A stretch of 64,000 bases of DNA from Croceibacterium_B sp035470785 (GTDB lineage: Bacteria > Pseudomonadota > Alphaproteobacteria > Sphingomonadales > Sphingomonadaceae), in NCBI GenBank assembly GCA_035470785.1, contig DATIQN010000024.1:1-64000 (forward strand), given 5' to 3'. The position numbers and the translations under genes were made by a program. Positions within the stretch are counted from its first letter, which is position 1. Each line of letters opens with the position of its first letter. Under the pieces are notes generated by a model, which worked only from the letters and a program-made list of their open reading frames with translations, did no database searches and was not told the DNA's origin. Positions 25,072 through 34,087 of this stretch are shown here, in pieces.

Positions 25072-26609
25072 GTGACGCTCGCCACGGCAACCGCGCTCTC
25101 CTCGGCGTGGCTGTGGAGGTTGGTCAGCGAGAGGGTTTCGCCAGTCGCGCGGCCCCAGCCCCACAAGATCAGGGAGAAAACGGCGAGCCCGGCCACGGCG
25201 GTCGCGGCACCCGTGACCCACGGCGGCGACGCCAAATTCGCCAGGACCAGCCACCCGGCTCCGGCGCCCGCGACCGTGGCCGCGACCACCCCCGCGTGAA
25301 ACCCGAGCGGGATCGAAATGCCGAGAATCGCCTTGAGCCGGAACCGCCGCAATAGCGCGGCTGCCAGGTTGGCGGCCAGCACCGCCAGAGCGGCCCCAGG
25401 CAGGCCGAGCGGAGCGATCAGCAACGCGGCGCCGCCCAGATTGATGGCGATGCTCACCAGCGTGATCCGAACCGTCTCGAACGGCTTGCGGTAGAGAAGC
25501 AGCAGGTCGCCGACGCCGAATGCTCCCTGGATGGCCTCGGAGAGGCTGAGTACGAGCATCGGCACGAAGGCGGCCGCAAACGGCGGCCCTATCCAGGCGA
25601 GCAGGGGACGGCCGAGACCGACCATGACGACGAGGATGGCGAGCTGGATGGCGAGAATCAGGCGAGTGGCGGATGCCACCGCGCGTCCCGCCTCGTGAGC
25701 ACCCTTCAACGACAGCGTGCGCGAGATGATCGGCGTCAGCAGCGCGTCGAAGCTCTGGCGCACCTGGCGCAGCGGGATACGGAACTGCCTGGCCATGCCG
25801 TAGAGTCCTGCCGGCACCTCGCCCATGAAAATGCCGACCACATAAAGGTCGGCGCGGGTGTAAAAGGCGCTGAGCGTCTCCGACAGGGTCGGCACCGTGG
25901 CCTCCCTGAAAAGACGCAGCATATGCCGCGGCGCGGGCCGATAGCTGCCGAGATGGAGCGGCCCGAAGCTGCGCCTCAGCCCGATCATCCCATAAGCGAG
26001 AGCGGCCAGCGTTCCGGCGATATAGCCGAGCGCAAGGCCGGTGCCAAGCCAACCCACACACCATGCGAGCAAGGTCACTGCAGCCGCTGCATAGGGCTCG
26101 ACGATACTTCGCCCGACCACCTCGTAGCGCACCGCGTGGTGCCAGCGCGTGCTCCCGAGGATCAGGTCGAGCAAGGCCTGGCCGGCGATCATCGGCGCGA
26201 TGACGACAAGGGTTGCGAGCGCCGTGCCTTCGACCCCGAGCGAGGGCAGCCACATGGCTCCTGCGACCACCAGCGCCGCCACGGCAATTCCGACGCCCAG
26301 GATCAGCAGCGCACAATCGAGCACGAGATGCACCGCGGGACGAGCCGGATCGCGCTCGTCCAGCCACTTGAAGATCAGCCGCTTGCTCGACAGTCCGGCG
26401 ACGGCGACGGCCAGCTCGACAAGGGCGACGGCGATGCTGAACGCGCCGAACAGCTTCGGCCCATAGAATCGCCCCGCAGCCAGCAGGAATACCAGCCGCG
26501 CGCCGAATCGCACGACGAAGCCCGCCATCGTCGCCGCGCTGCCGCGGGCGACGAGGCGCGTGGCCTTCCCCTCGCCGGTTGACGCGGCTTCGATTCCCGG
26601 ACTTCCCAT
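25068..26609 (-). CDS. Oligosaccharide flippase (Wzx-like)
   Basis: A 513-residue membrane protein with about 12-14 hydrophobic segments, the MOP-superfamily layout used to flip lipid-linked oligosaccharide or O-unit precursors. The start MGSPGIEAASTGEGKATRLVARGSA precedes helix 1. Typical polysaccharide-synthesis motifs are FVVRFGARLVFLLAAGRFYG and the paired basic loops in the second half. It is the upstream gene of a two-gene operon with the deacetylase. A polysaccharide rather than drug substrate is inferred from its neighbours. Confidence 0.85.
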   Translation of the reverse strand: MGSPGIEAASTGEGKATRLVARGSAATMAGFVVRFGARLVFLLAAGRFYGPKLFGAFSIAVALVELAVAVAGLSSKRLIFKWLDERDPARPAVHLVLDCALLILGVGIAVAALVVAGAMWLPSLGVEGTALATLVVIAPMIAGQALLDLILGSTRWHHAVRYEVVGRSIVEPYAAAAVTLLAWCVGWLGTGLALGYIAGTLAALAYGMIGLRRSFGPLHLGSYRPAPRHMLRLFREATVPTLSETLSAFYTRADLYVVGIFMGEVPAGLYGMARQFRIPLRQVRQSFDALLTPIISRTLSLKGAHEAGRAVASATRLILAIQLAILVVMVGLGRPLLAWIGPPFAAAFVPMLVLSLSEAIQGAFGVGDLLLLYRKPFETVRITLVSIAINLGGAALLIAPLGLPGAALAVLAANLAAALLRRFRLKAILGISIPLGFHAGVVAATVAGAGAGWLVLANLASPPWVTGAATAVAGLAVFSLILWGWGRATGETLSLTNLHSHAEESAVAVASVT

Positions 26610-26758
26610 CGCCCCGGGCTCTACAGATTTCCTCGCGCTCCGTCAGTCGCGCTTGGCCCCCCGGCTGGGCATAATGCCCGCAAGGGGTCGAGAACAGACC
26701 CTTCAACGCACTCGCGACGCCGCAACGCATCGCGGAGTTGACTCTGCCTCCGACTCGC

Positions 26759-26773
26759 GTCAGTTATGCTGAC
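26759..26773. promoter_or_regulatory. Possible operator: GTCAG-N5-CTGAC palindrome at the TetR gene start
   Basis: GTCAGTTATGCTGAC is a perfect five-base inverted repeat with a five-base spacer, directly before the ATG of the TetR-family gene. Regulators of this family often bind palindromes at their own promoters, so autoregulation is possible. The arms are short and may be chance. Confidence 0.35.
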
Positions 26774-27376
26774 ATGAGTTCAGAGAAACCGACATCAATC
26801 CGTCAAGAGTACAAGGATCAAACGCGGGAGCGCATTCTCGATGCCGCGGTCGCTTTGATCGAGGAGGCTGGCGAGACCCCGCTGACGATGTCGGGAGTTG
26901 CGGAGCGAGCGGGAATCACCGACCGAACGGTCTACCGCCACTTTGAGACACGCGAAGCGCTGGTCCGCGCAACGTGGAGCCGGATGCAGCAGCGCGTTGC
27001 GTCGCAAGGTTTCCCGCGGACGGCAGAAGCGATGATCGAGTCTCCGACGCGCTTGTTCCCGCGCTTCGACGCCGCACGCGAGCTAGTCCGGGCTTCGCTC
27101 TACAGCCCGGCGGGTCTCGATATGCGCATGAGCTCCAACCAAGAGAGGCAGGAAGCGATGGTTGCGGCTGTTCGCGACGCGTTTCCGGACGCGGATGAGC
27201 AGTGGCTGCGCCGTCGCGCGGCAGTCTCGCAGTTGATCAACAGCGCCTACGCCTGGGAGGTCCTGCGCCAATATTGGGGAATAGAAGGAAAAGAGGCCGG
27301 AAAGGCCGCGGCGGAAGCGCTGGCCGTTTTGCTTGGCAAGCATGCCGCCGAACAGGAATCAGGAAACGGAGGATAA
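26774..27376 (+). CDS. TetR/AcrR-family transcriptional regulator
   Basis: A 200-residue regulator. The N-terminal HTH (about 13-60) reads TRERILDAAVALIEEAGETPLTMSGVAERAGITDRTVYRHFETREALVRATW, the TetR consensus including the T-V-Y-R-H-F segment. The C-domain is helical and ends in a Gln/Glu-rich tail. The ATG at 26774 is used; an upstream TTG would add 12 residues. It is followed after five bases by the next gene, which it probably controls with itself. Confidence 0.9.
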   Translation: MSSEKPTSIRQEYKDQTRERILDAAVALIEEAGETPLTMSGVAERAGITDRTVYRHFETREALVRATWSRMQQRVASQGFPRTAEAMIESPTRLFPRFDAARELVRASLYSPAGLDMRMSSNQERQEAMVAAVRDAFPDADEQWLRRRAAVSQLINSAYAWEVLRQYWGIEGKEAGKAAAEALAVLLGKHAAEQESGNGG

Positions 27377-27381
27377 AAGAC

Positions 27382-27849
27382 ATGCGATTGATTCATGCGT
27401 CGATACCCGCTGACGACCCCCGCCAGGTTGCCAAGGTACTCGCGGAGATAATGCAGGGAGAAGCCTTGCCTTTCCCCCCAGGCGGACCCGACGGCCGCAT
27501 GGCCTGGTCGGGGGACGGCACGGTCTCCCTTGAAATCGTTCGGCGCGGGCACGTGATCCATCGCGGTCCCGACGAAGGCGAATGGCGTGCTGCCGCGCAT
27601 CCGCAACGCCTCTCGGAAGTGCATCTCGCCATCGCCGTAGACCGGTCCGCTGCGGAAATTGCCGCAATCGCGGAGCGGGCAGGCTGGCCGGCGCGGATTT
27701 GCTCGCGCGGTGAGGGGCTGTTCGAGCTCGTCGAGGTCTGGGTCGAAGGTGCGTTCATGCTCGAGATGTTCGACCCCAAGCAGGCTGCGCATTACAATCG
27801 GACCATCACCGTCGACAATCTCAAGAAGTATCTGGCCGAGGCAGCGTAG
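27382..27849 (+). CDS. Conserved hypothetical protein, possibly VOC-fold, in the TetR operon
   Basis: A 155-residue soluble protein beginning MRLIHASIPADDPRQVAKVL, with a glycine/proline-rich loop (LPFPPGGPDGRM), VSLEIVRRGHVI, EVHLAIAVDRSAAEIAAIAERAGWPARI and FELVEVWVEGAFMLEMFDP. The paired H-L-A-I-A-V and L-V-E-V-W-V strands recall the VOC/glyoxalase fold, but I cannot confirm a metal site. GGAGG precedes its ATG. It lies immediately after the TetR gene and is probably its regulatory target. Confidence 0.65.
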   Translation: MRLIHASIPADDPRQVAKVLAEIMQGEALPFPPGGPDGRMAWSGDGTVSLEIVRRGHVIHRGPDEGEWRAAAHPQRLSEVHLAIAVDRSAAEIAAIAERAGWPARICSRGEGLFELVEVWVEGAFMLEMFDPKQAAHYNRTITVDNLKKYLAEAA

Positions 27850-28208
27850 GGATTTGATCAGAGAGGAGGCTGGAGAACCGACCCGGCCAGTCGACGGCGT
27901 AGCGCGATCGCCATGGTTTAGCTCACGAGCCCCATAGCTTTGAGGTTGGCCTCACCTTTCTGGTAGTGATCCGTTCGCACCGCATGAGAGTCCCCGGGGC
28001 AAATTAGCTTTCCTACATCGGCTTCGCCTGCCAGCGTGCCGGACTGTTTGCACGAGTAGGATTCGCCAATGCCCGACCGCGGTTTTTCCGCCGAATCACG
28101 AAAAGTGTCACCCTCGGATTCGGGGTTACTTCCTCGTATCTTCAAATGTTTAGGCGAATCTCTTCATAGTGAAAGGTTGTCATTTGTGTCACCCTGTGGC
28201 GCGAGACC
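27850..28208. other. 359-bp intergenic region before queE with no confident gene
   Basis: No gene can be supported. The minus strand has a 75-codon open frame (27918-28145) whose end reads CKQSGTLAGEADVGK and ANLKAMGLVS. It might be the remnant of a small secreted protein, but no start signal is convincing. TGTCACCCT occurs twice (about 28108 and 28190). No terminator was recognised. Confidence 0.5.
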
Positions 28209-28946
28209 ATGCCGTTAGTCATCGCCACCACGATCCCCGGCGAACCCGAGATTTTCGCATCGCTGCAGGGCGAAGGGCCGTCGCAGGGCAAGCCATGCGC
28301 ATTCGTGCGGTTGTCGCGCTGCAACCTTGCGTGCGTGTGGTGCGACACCGCCTACACCTGGCTCTTTGAGGGCGACAATCGCCCGCACCGGTCGGATCAG
28401 ACTTACGAGCGCAAGGCCAACCAGGTGACGCTCACCGAAGAGGAGGTCGCCGCGCGCATCGTGGCGCTCGGCCAGCCGCGTCTCGTAGTCACCGGGGGCG
28501 AGCCGCTGCTGCAGGCACCTGCCCTCGCCCGGATGCTGGCTCTGCTGCCGCGCGAGATTGCCATCGAATTTGAGACCAACGGCACGGTCGCTCCTCCGGA
28601 AGCGCTCGACCGCCAAGTCGACCAGTACAACGTCAGCCCCAAGCTCGCCCATTCGGGTAACCCGGCGGAACTGGCGCTGGTGCCCGAGCGTCTGGCCCAC
28701 TGGGCTGGCGAACCCCGCGCGGCCTTCAAGTTCGTGATCGCGGAGCCCGACGACCTGGCCGAAGTGCTTGCCCTCGCCGAGCGCTTCGCGATCTCGCGCG
28801 AGCGCGTCTGGCTGATGGCCGAAGGCACCGACGCCGCGACGCTCCATGCGCGCGAGGCGTGGCTTGCACAGCTTTGCCTCGACAACCGATTGACTCTGTC
28901 CAAGAGACTGCAAATCGAACTTTACGGGGATACCAGGGGTACTTGA
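28209..28946 (+). CDS. queE: 7-carboxy-7-deazaguanine synthase
   Basis: A 245-residue radical-SAM enzyme that converts 6-carboxytetrahydropterin to 7-carboxy-7-deazaguanine in queuosine synthesis. The Fe-S motif is RCNLACVWCDT (C38, C42, C45). FASLQGEGPSQGKPCAFVRL at the start, TGGEPLLQ, EFETNGTVAP and SPKLAHSG are further QueE landmarks. The other queuosine genes are not in the window. Its TGA overlaps the ATG of the MATE gene by one base. Confidence 0.95.
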   Translation: MPLVIATTIPGEPEIFASLQGEGPSQGKPCAFVRLSRCNLACVWCDTAYTWLFEGDNRPHRSDQTYERKANQVTLTEEEVAARIVALGQPRLVVTGGEPLLQAPALARMLALLPREIAIEFETNGTVAPPEALDRQVDQYNVSPKLAHSGNPAELALVPERLAHWAGEPRAAFKFVIAEPDDLAEVLALAERFAISRERVWLMAEGTDAATLHAREAWLAQLCLDNRLTLSKRLQIELYGDTRGT

Positions 28947-30400
28947 TGGCATCGCGAGGACCAGCAATGCGCGGCGACCTGACCGAAGGTCCGATCATGC
29001 GCACGCTGATCATGTTCAGCGTGCCGACCCTGATGAGCAACATCCTCCAGTCGCTCTCCGGCACGGTCAACTCGATCTGGGTCGGCCGGCTGATCGGCGA
29101 GGATGCGCTCGCCGCGACCGCCAACGCCAACATCATCATGTTCCTCGTCGCCAGCGCGGCGTTCGGCTTCGGCATGGCCGGCACGGTCAAGATCGGCCAG
29201 CGCTACGGCGCGCGCGACATCGACGGCGCGCGGCGCACGTTCGGATCCTCGGTCGGCTTCGCTGGTCTGATCATGGTCGCGATCGCGCTGATAGGCTGGC
29301 TGGCCGCCCCGGCGCTGCTGACGGTGCTGCACACCCCTGGCAACGCATATGGCCTGGCACTGACCTACATCCGCCTGATGTTCGTCTCGCTTCCCTTCAT
29401 GATGGTCTCGGTGAGTCTGACGATGGGCCTGCGCGGTACCGGCGACGCGCGCACCCCGCTGATCTTCATGGGCGTGACCGTGGCGATCGACACCATCTTC
29501 AACCCGATGCTGATCAGCGGCTTCGGCCCGTTCCCCAAGCTCGGCATCGCCGGCTCGGCGATCTCGACGATCATCGCCAGCCTGGTCTCGTTCGTCGGCA
29601 TGATCATCTACGTCTATCGCAAGGACCTGCCGCTGCGGCTGCGCGGGGCGGAGCTCAAGTACCTGCGCCCGGTGCGCGAGGAGCTCAACTTCATCGTCCT
29701 CAAGGGAATCCCGATGGGCGCGCAGATGCTTGTGATGAGCGCTGCCGGGATCATCATCGTCGGGCTGGTCAACCGCGAAGGCCTGATGATTACCGCCGCC
29801 TACGGCGCAGCCATGCAACTGTTCACCTACATCCAGATGCCGGCGATGGCGATCGGCGGCGCGGTCAGCGCGATGGCCGCGCAGTTCATCGGCGCGAAGA
29901 AGTGGGACCGGCTCGACCACGTCACCAACGCCGGGGTGATGGTCAACTTCCTGATGACCGGGGTGCTCACCGCGATCCTGCTGGTGTTCGACCGCGCAGC
30001 GCTCGGCCTGTTCCTCGGCTCGGCCAGCCCGGCGGTGGAGATCGGCCGGCATATCCAGATGGTGGCGAGTTGGAGCTTCGTCTTCTTCGGGGTGACGATG
30101 GTCTATTCGGCGACGATGCGCGCGGGCGGCGCGGTGATGGTGCCGCTGATCATCATCGCCATCGCGCTCTATCCGGTGCGGCTGGGGTTCTATTTCCTCA
30201 CCTACCGCTGGTTCGCCCACTCGGCCGATGCGATCTGGTGGTCGTTCCCGATCTCGGCGTTCGCCGGCCTCGTCCTCGGCTGGTCGTTCTATCGCTTCTC
30301 GAACTGGCGCAAGCACGCGATCCCGGAGACGAGCGAGGAAGCGCAGGAGCAGTCGCAGGCCGACGGGCAGCCAGCCGGACGGTACGCGCCCAACCTCTAG
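28946..30400 (+). CDS. MATE-family efflux transporter
   Basis: A 484-residue membrane transporter with about 12 helices. MATE markers include SVPTLMSNILQSLSGTVNSIWVGRLIG near the start and the second-half copy VLKGIPMGAQMLVMSAAGIIIVGLVN. These antiporters export cationic drugs or toxins using Na+ or H+. AGGGG stands ahead of the ATG, which overlaps the last base of queE. The tail is hydrophilic and Gln/Glu-rich. The substrate is unknown; the link to queE may be only cotranscription. Confidence 0.92.
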   Translation: MASRGPAMRGDLTEGPIMRTLIMFSVPTLMSNILQSLSGTVNSIWVGRLIGEDALAATANANIIMFLVASAAFGFGMAGTVKIGQRYGARDIDGARRTFGSSVGFAGLIMVAIALIGWLAAPALLTVLHTPGNAYGLALTYIRLMFVSLPFMMVSVSLTMGLRGTGDARTPLIFMGVTVAIDTIFNPMLISGFGPFPKLGIAGSAISTIIASLVSFVGMIIYVYRKDLPLRLRGAELKYLRPVREELNFIVLKGIPMGAQMLVMSAAGIIIVGLVNREGLMITAAYGAAMQLFTYIQMPAMAIGGAVSAMAAQFIGAKKWDRLDHVTNAGVMVNFLMTGVLTAILLVFDRAALGLFLGSASPAVEIGRHIQMVASWSFVFFGVTMVYSATMRAGGAVMVPLIIIAIALYPVRLGFYFLTYRWFAHSADAIWWSFPISAFAGLVLGWSFYRFSNWRKHAIPETSEEAQEQSQADGQPAGRYAPNL

Positions 30401-30517
30401 GCGACATCAACGGGATTGCTGGCCTCGATTTAACGATTGTGACAGACGCGACCGACAAAGTGCGATAGTTCCGTGGCTTAGGCGATCAGACCGATAGCCC
30501 TCAGTAGAAACACGGAA

Positions 30518-31041
30518 ATGTCGCTGGCCCTTGAGCTCGACGACCGGCTGAAACGGCTCGACTCGATCGTAGCTTCACAGCCGGACACAAACCACAACAC
30601 CGAAGCGGCGCTGAGTGAGCTGCTGCTGGCGGTTGAAGAGACCGTCACGGGCGAACTGCTGGCTTCGGTCCTGCTGCTTTCGCCCGACGGCAAGCGCCTG
30701 CTGCGCGGCGCGGCGCCTAGCCTCCGCCGGCCTACTGCGAGGCGATAGACGGCATCACCTTCGGGCCCAACGTGGGATCGTGCGGCGCGGTGGCCTACCT
30801 AGGCCACGCGATCTTCGTGACCGACATCGAAACGGACCCGCTGTGGAAGGATTTTCGCGCGCTGGCGCTCGCACACAGGTTGCGCGCCTGCTGGTCGACA
30901 CCGATCCGCGATGCCTCCGATCGCCTGATCGGAACCTTCGCGGCGTATTACCGCGCCCCGCGTGCCCCGACCGCCGATGAGCACGAAGCAATCCGCCGCA
31001 TCGGCAGCCGCGCCGCCCACATCATCGCGCTAGAGCTTTAG
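30518..31041 (+). pseudogene. GAF-domain protein split by a frameshift
   Basis: The first frame reads MSLALELDDRLKRL to LLLSPDGKRLLRGAAPSL and ends at 30748. The second frame resumes A-Y-C-E-A-I-D-G-I-T-F-G-P-N-V-G-S-C-G-A-V-A, then WSTPIRDASDRLIGTFA and ends at 31041. Joined, they form one normal GAF domain of about 173 residues. The frames meet around 30721-30728, where one C appears to be missing from CTCCGCCGG. GAF domains bind small ligands or sense signals, and the NVGSCGAVA loop is typical of sensor GAFs. No output domain is fused. It converges with the PilZ gene, overlapping 20 bp. Confidence 0.8.
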
Positions 31042-31453
31042 GCGACGAGCTGTCGGGTAGCCTGTCAGGCAACGTGCCGCGCTTGACCAGCTGAGCGTGC
31101 AACGGAGCCGGCTCGGGAATCTGGCGCGGGCGCAACTGCGGCGCGCGGCGATGGAGCGAGTCGGGCAAGTGGAAGCCCAGATGCTCCATCGAATCGGAGC
31201 GCAACGGAACGAGGAACCTGAGCCCGGCGTGGCCGCGGTGCTGCCAGACGATCTCGGCATCGATCGCCGGCATGCCGCGAAGGCGCAGTCGAAGCATCCA
31301 GCCGCTAGGCAGGCCGCCTTCCGGGCAAGCCATCATGCAGCCGGTGGTCGAGATGTTGCACAACCGCGAAGTCCACGCCCGGTCGGCCATTCGGCAATCG
31401 GACTGAAGATCGGTCGGAAAGCGATACGCCGCTCTCTGTTCGACTTGCCCCAT
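31022..31453 (-). CDS. PilZ-domain protein, probable c-di-GMP receptor
   Basis: A 143-residue protein. The PilZ signature is complete: R7-A-A-Y-R11 (RxxxR) and N33-I-S35-T-T-G38 (N/DxSxxG), with strands following to about residue 95. The C-terminal 45 residues are Pro/Arg-rich and probably disordered. PilZ proteins bind cyclic di-GMP to control motility or polysaccharide output. The partner is unknown. It ends convergently with the GAF gene. Confidence 0.88.
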   Translation of the reverse strand: MGQVEQRAAYRFPTDLQSDCRMADRAWTSRLCNISTTGCMMACPEGGLPSGWMLRLRLRGMPAIDAEIVWQHRGHAGLRFLVPLRSDSMEHLGFHLPDSLHRRAPQLRPRQIPEPAPLHAQLVKRGTLPDRLPDSSSPKALAR

Positions 31454-31543
31454 GTCTCAGGTCCCTCCTTACCGAACGGGATAAGGGGATTTCCCAAACT
31501 GACAGTTAACCTTGAAGTGGCGCGAAATTAACCTAACGCCGCT

Positions 31544-33256
31544 CTACTTGCCCTGGCTGCGCCAGCGCTGAACGGTGCGGAACACCGCTTCCTCTTCGCC
31601 GCCCTCCGCACGCCACAGCTCTATGAAGCTCGGGTCTTCGGAAGCGGGCCGCTTGACCTCCTCGAGGTTGTCGAACGACACCCGCATCGGGATCGCCACG
31701 CCCTCGCCACAGATGATGCATTCGCGATTGCGTAGCGCCGGAATTGAATCGAGGAAGCCGCGCGCGCCTTCGGGCATCGCCGCCTTGACGAAGGCCTGGT
31801 CGCGGTCGTTGTTGAGGCGCATCGAGATGATCGTGCCGCATTGCGATAGCACGCCTTCGGCAAGGTCCGACGGGCGCTGGGTGATGAGGCCGAGCGAAAT
31901 GCCGTACTTGCGGCCTTCTTTGGCGATGCGGCTGAGGATGCGGCCGACCGAGCTGCCGTCGGCGTTCTTCTCGTTGGGCACGTAGCGGTGCGCTTCTTCG
32001 CAGACCAGCAGGATTGGGCGGGTCTTCTCTTCGCGGCCCCAGATGGCGAAATCGAACACCATGCGACTGAGCACCGCGACCACTGTGCTGGTGATGTCCG
32101 ACGGCACGCCCGAGACATCGACGATCGCGATCGGCTTGCCTGCGCTTGGCATGCGGAAGATCTTCGCCAGGAACTCGGCCATCGTATCGCCGACGAGCAT
32201 CCCTGAGAACATGAATTGGTAGCGCGGATCTATCTTGAGCTCGTCGACCTTGGACTTGATCCGCATGAACGGCGCCGTGCTGGTCGCTTTATCGAGCTTG
32301 CCCATCTCGTCCTGGACGATGTTGGTCAGATCGGAGAGCAGGTAGGGGATCGGAGAATCGACGGTGATCTTGCCGATCTGCTCGGCCAGGCGGTTCTTGC
32401 CGCGGGCCTTGAGCAGACACTTGGCGAGAATATCGGAATCCTCTTGCCGGTCGTTGCCCGTGGAAGTGAGGAAGACCTCGCAGTGCTCCTCAAAATTCAT
32501 CAGCCAGTAGGGCATCTGCAGGTTGCTGACATCGAAGATCATCCCGCTGCTTTTGAACGCCGCCGCGTATTCGCCGTGCGGGTCGATCATCACGATATGG
32601 CCCTGCGGCGCGGATTCGCAGATACGGTGCAAGATCAGCGCGGCGCTGGTCGACTTGCCAGTGCCGGTCGAGCCGAGCAGCGCGAAGTGCTTGCCGAGCA
32701 TGGCATCGACGTAGAGGCCAGCGCGGATGTCGGTGGTCGGGTAGACCGTGCCGACCTGGATCGAGCTTCGCCCGTCGGAGGCGTAGATCTGCCGCAAGTC
32801 GGCGGTGGTCGCCGGATAGACCATTGCTCCGGGGATCGGGTAGCGCGTGACGCCGCGGCGGAAGCTGTGGATGCGTCCGGTCAGGCGCTCTTCCTCGCCC
32901 TCGCCCATGAAGTCGATGTTGGCGAGGATGCCGTCGGCGCGGCGGTCCTGCTTCTGGTTGCGCACGTTGGCGAGGAGCCAGCCGTCGTGGGTCTTGATTT
33001 TGACCTGGCTGCCGACCTGACCGGTGATCGCGATCGAGGGATCGGAATCCTTGGCGCATTCTGTCAGCCGCTGCAGATCGAGCGCGATCATCGAGCCCGA
33101 GCCGGCGATCTCGAGCACTACGCCGATCGGGTTCTGCGCGTTGTCGGTAACATCGGCGCTCCGTGCCGCCGTCGGCCGGACGACGTCGACCTTAGCGGCT
33201 CCCGGCTCTGCGGCGGGATCGAAGGTCTGAAACTGCTGCCTCGGCATGTCGGTCAT
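31544..33256 (-). CDS. HerA-like ATP-binding/helicase protein
   Basis: A 570-residue ATPase of the HerA/FtsK type. The N-terminal HAS-barrel-like region runs to about 180. Walker A is LGSTGTGKST (195-203), Walker B is PILLVCEEAHRYVP, and the C-terminal arginine region has GLITQRPSDLAEGVLSQCGTIISMRLN. In archaea and some bacteria HerA works with the nuclease NurA in end resection; other bacterial homologues act alone or in defence. No NurA-like or defence gene is adjacent here, so it looks like a housekeeping copy. Confidence 0.88.
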   Translation of the reverse strand: MTDMPRQQFQTFDPAAEPGAAKVDVVRPTAARSADVTDNAQNPIGVVLEIAGSGSMIALDLQRLTECAKDSDPSIAITGQVGSQVKIKTHDGWLLANVRNQKQDRRADGILANIDFMGEGEEERLTGRIHSFRRGVTRYPIPGAMVYPATTADLRQIYASDGRSSIQVGTVYPTTDIRAGLYVDAMLGKHFALLGSTGTGKSTSAALILHRICESAPQGHIVMIDPHGEYAAAFKSSGMIFDVSNLQMPYWLMNFEEHCEVFLTSTGNDRQEDSDILAKCLLKARGKNRLAEQIGKITVDSPIPYLLSDLTNIVQDEMGKLDKATSTAPFMRIKSKVDELKIDPRYQFMFSGMLVGDTMAEFLAKIFRMPSAGKPIAIVDVSGVPSDITSTVVAVLSRMVFDFAIWGREEKTRPILLVCEEAHRYVPNEKNADGSSVGRILSRIAKEGRKYGISLGLITQRPSDLAEGVLSQCGTIISMRLNNDRDQAFVKAAMPEGARGFLDSIPALRNRECIICGEGVAIPMRVSFDNLEEVKRPASEDPSFIELWRAEGGEEEAVFRTVQRWRSQGK

Positions 33257-33331
33257 AGGTTGCGCGGTCCTAACGAAAATCGTTGGGCCGCAGCTAACCG
33301 CCGCGAGGTTAATATCGGGTCAATCGTGCCC

Positions 33332-34087
33332 CTAAATGAACTCGAAAAGGCGGTGGGCGAGCCAGCCCATGGCAAGCGACAGCGCCACCGCGAACAGGCC
33401 GTAGAAGAACGAATCCTCCTGCGCATAGTCGGCGACGAGCCGTTCGAAGCCGCGCTTGTGGACCTCCACCTCGGCGCTCGCCGAAGCAACCACCCGGCCA
33501 TGAGCGATCGCGAAGGTCTCGGCGGTGTAGCGCCCCGTCTGAACGTTCGAGGGCAGCGCGATGCGCGCCTGGTAAAGCACCTGTTCGCTGATCGTCACCC
33601 CCTTGGGGTCCTCGCGATATAGCCCCTCGTGCCCGCGCAGTTCGACCAGGCCCTTGGTAAAGCGCGCCTGCTCGGCCGGATCGATCGAGCCGATCGGCGA
33701 CAACTGCAGGTAATCGAGCCCAAGTTCGTAGATAGCCGCAGTCCGGTCATCGACGATCTCGCTTATCGGCTTCGAGCTGGCAACGGCAAAGTACGACGGC
33801 GCGGACCGGAACGCCGTGCTGTCGGCGTTGATCCATATGCCGAGGATCTTTTGCTTTTCGCGCAAGCGGATCGGCTGGGTCGGGCCTTTGAGCACGACCA
33901 CGATGTCGTAATCCCTGCCCGCCCGGCGCCCGTCGGGTTCGAGAATGGCGCCGAACAACAGCAGCTCGGTGCCGGTGAAGCCTTGCCGCACCTGAACCTC
34001 GTGCTGCGAGACCTCGGGCACGAGGATGGGATCGCGCGCGCCGACAAGGGCGAAGAAGGCCAGCAAGGCGAGCGCGACCCGCGTCAT
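33332..34087 (-). CDS. TIGR02186-type protein coupled to a TauE/SafE permease
   Basis: A 251-residue protein with a signal peptide (ALALLAFFALVGA), an exported beta-rich domain and one C-terminal membrane helix (FYGLFAVALSLAMGWLAHRL). Conserved pieces are VPEVSQHEVQVRQGFTGTELLLFGAI and DYDIVVVLKGP. The family is almost always encoded beside a TauE/SafE permease in alphaproteobacteria, as here, with a four-base ATGA overlap at 34084-34087. The function is unknown, presumably linked to that permease. Confidence 0.88.
   Translation of the reverse strand: MTRVALALLAFFALVGARDPILVPEVSQHEVQVRQGFTGTELLLFGAILEPDGRRAGRDYDIVVVLKGPTQPIRLREKQKILGIWINADSTAFRSAPSYFAVASSKPISEIVDDRTAAIYELGLDYLQLSPIGSIDPAEQARFTKGLVELRGHEGLYREDPKGVTISEQVLYQARIALPSNVQTGRYTAETFAIAHGRVVASASAEVEVHKRGFERLVADYAQEDSFFYGLFAVALSLAMGWLAHRLFEFI

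Noticed and set aside
24034..26730. 898-codon open frame on the minus strand
   Set aside because: Its upstream two thirds are the wrong frame of the flippase gene; only the part from 25071 down is a real gene.
28922..30316. 464-codon minus-strand frame
   Set aside because: Antisense to the MATE transporter; dominated by Asp/His/Arg with no domain pattern.
32216..33622. 468-codon plus-strand frame
   Set aside because: Antisense to herA and the TIGR02186 gene; no motif.
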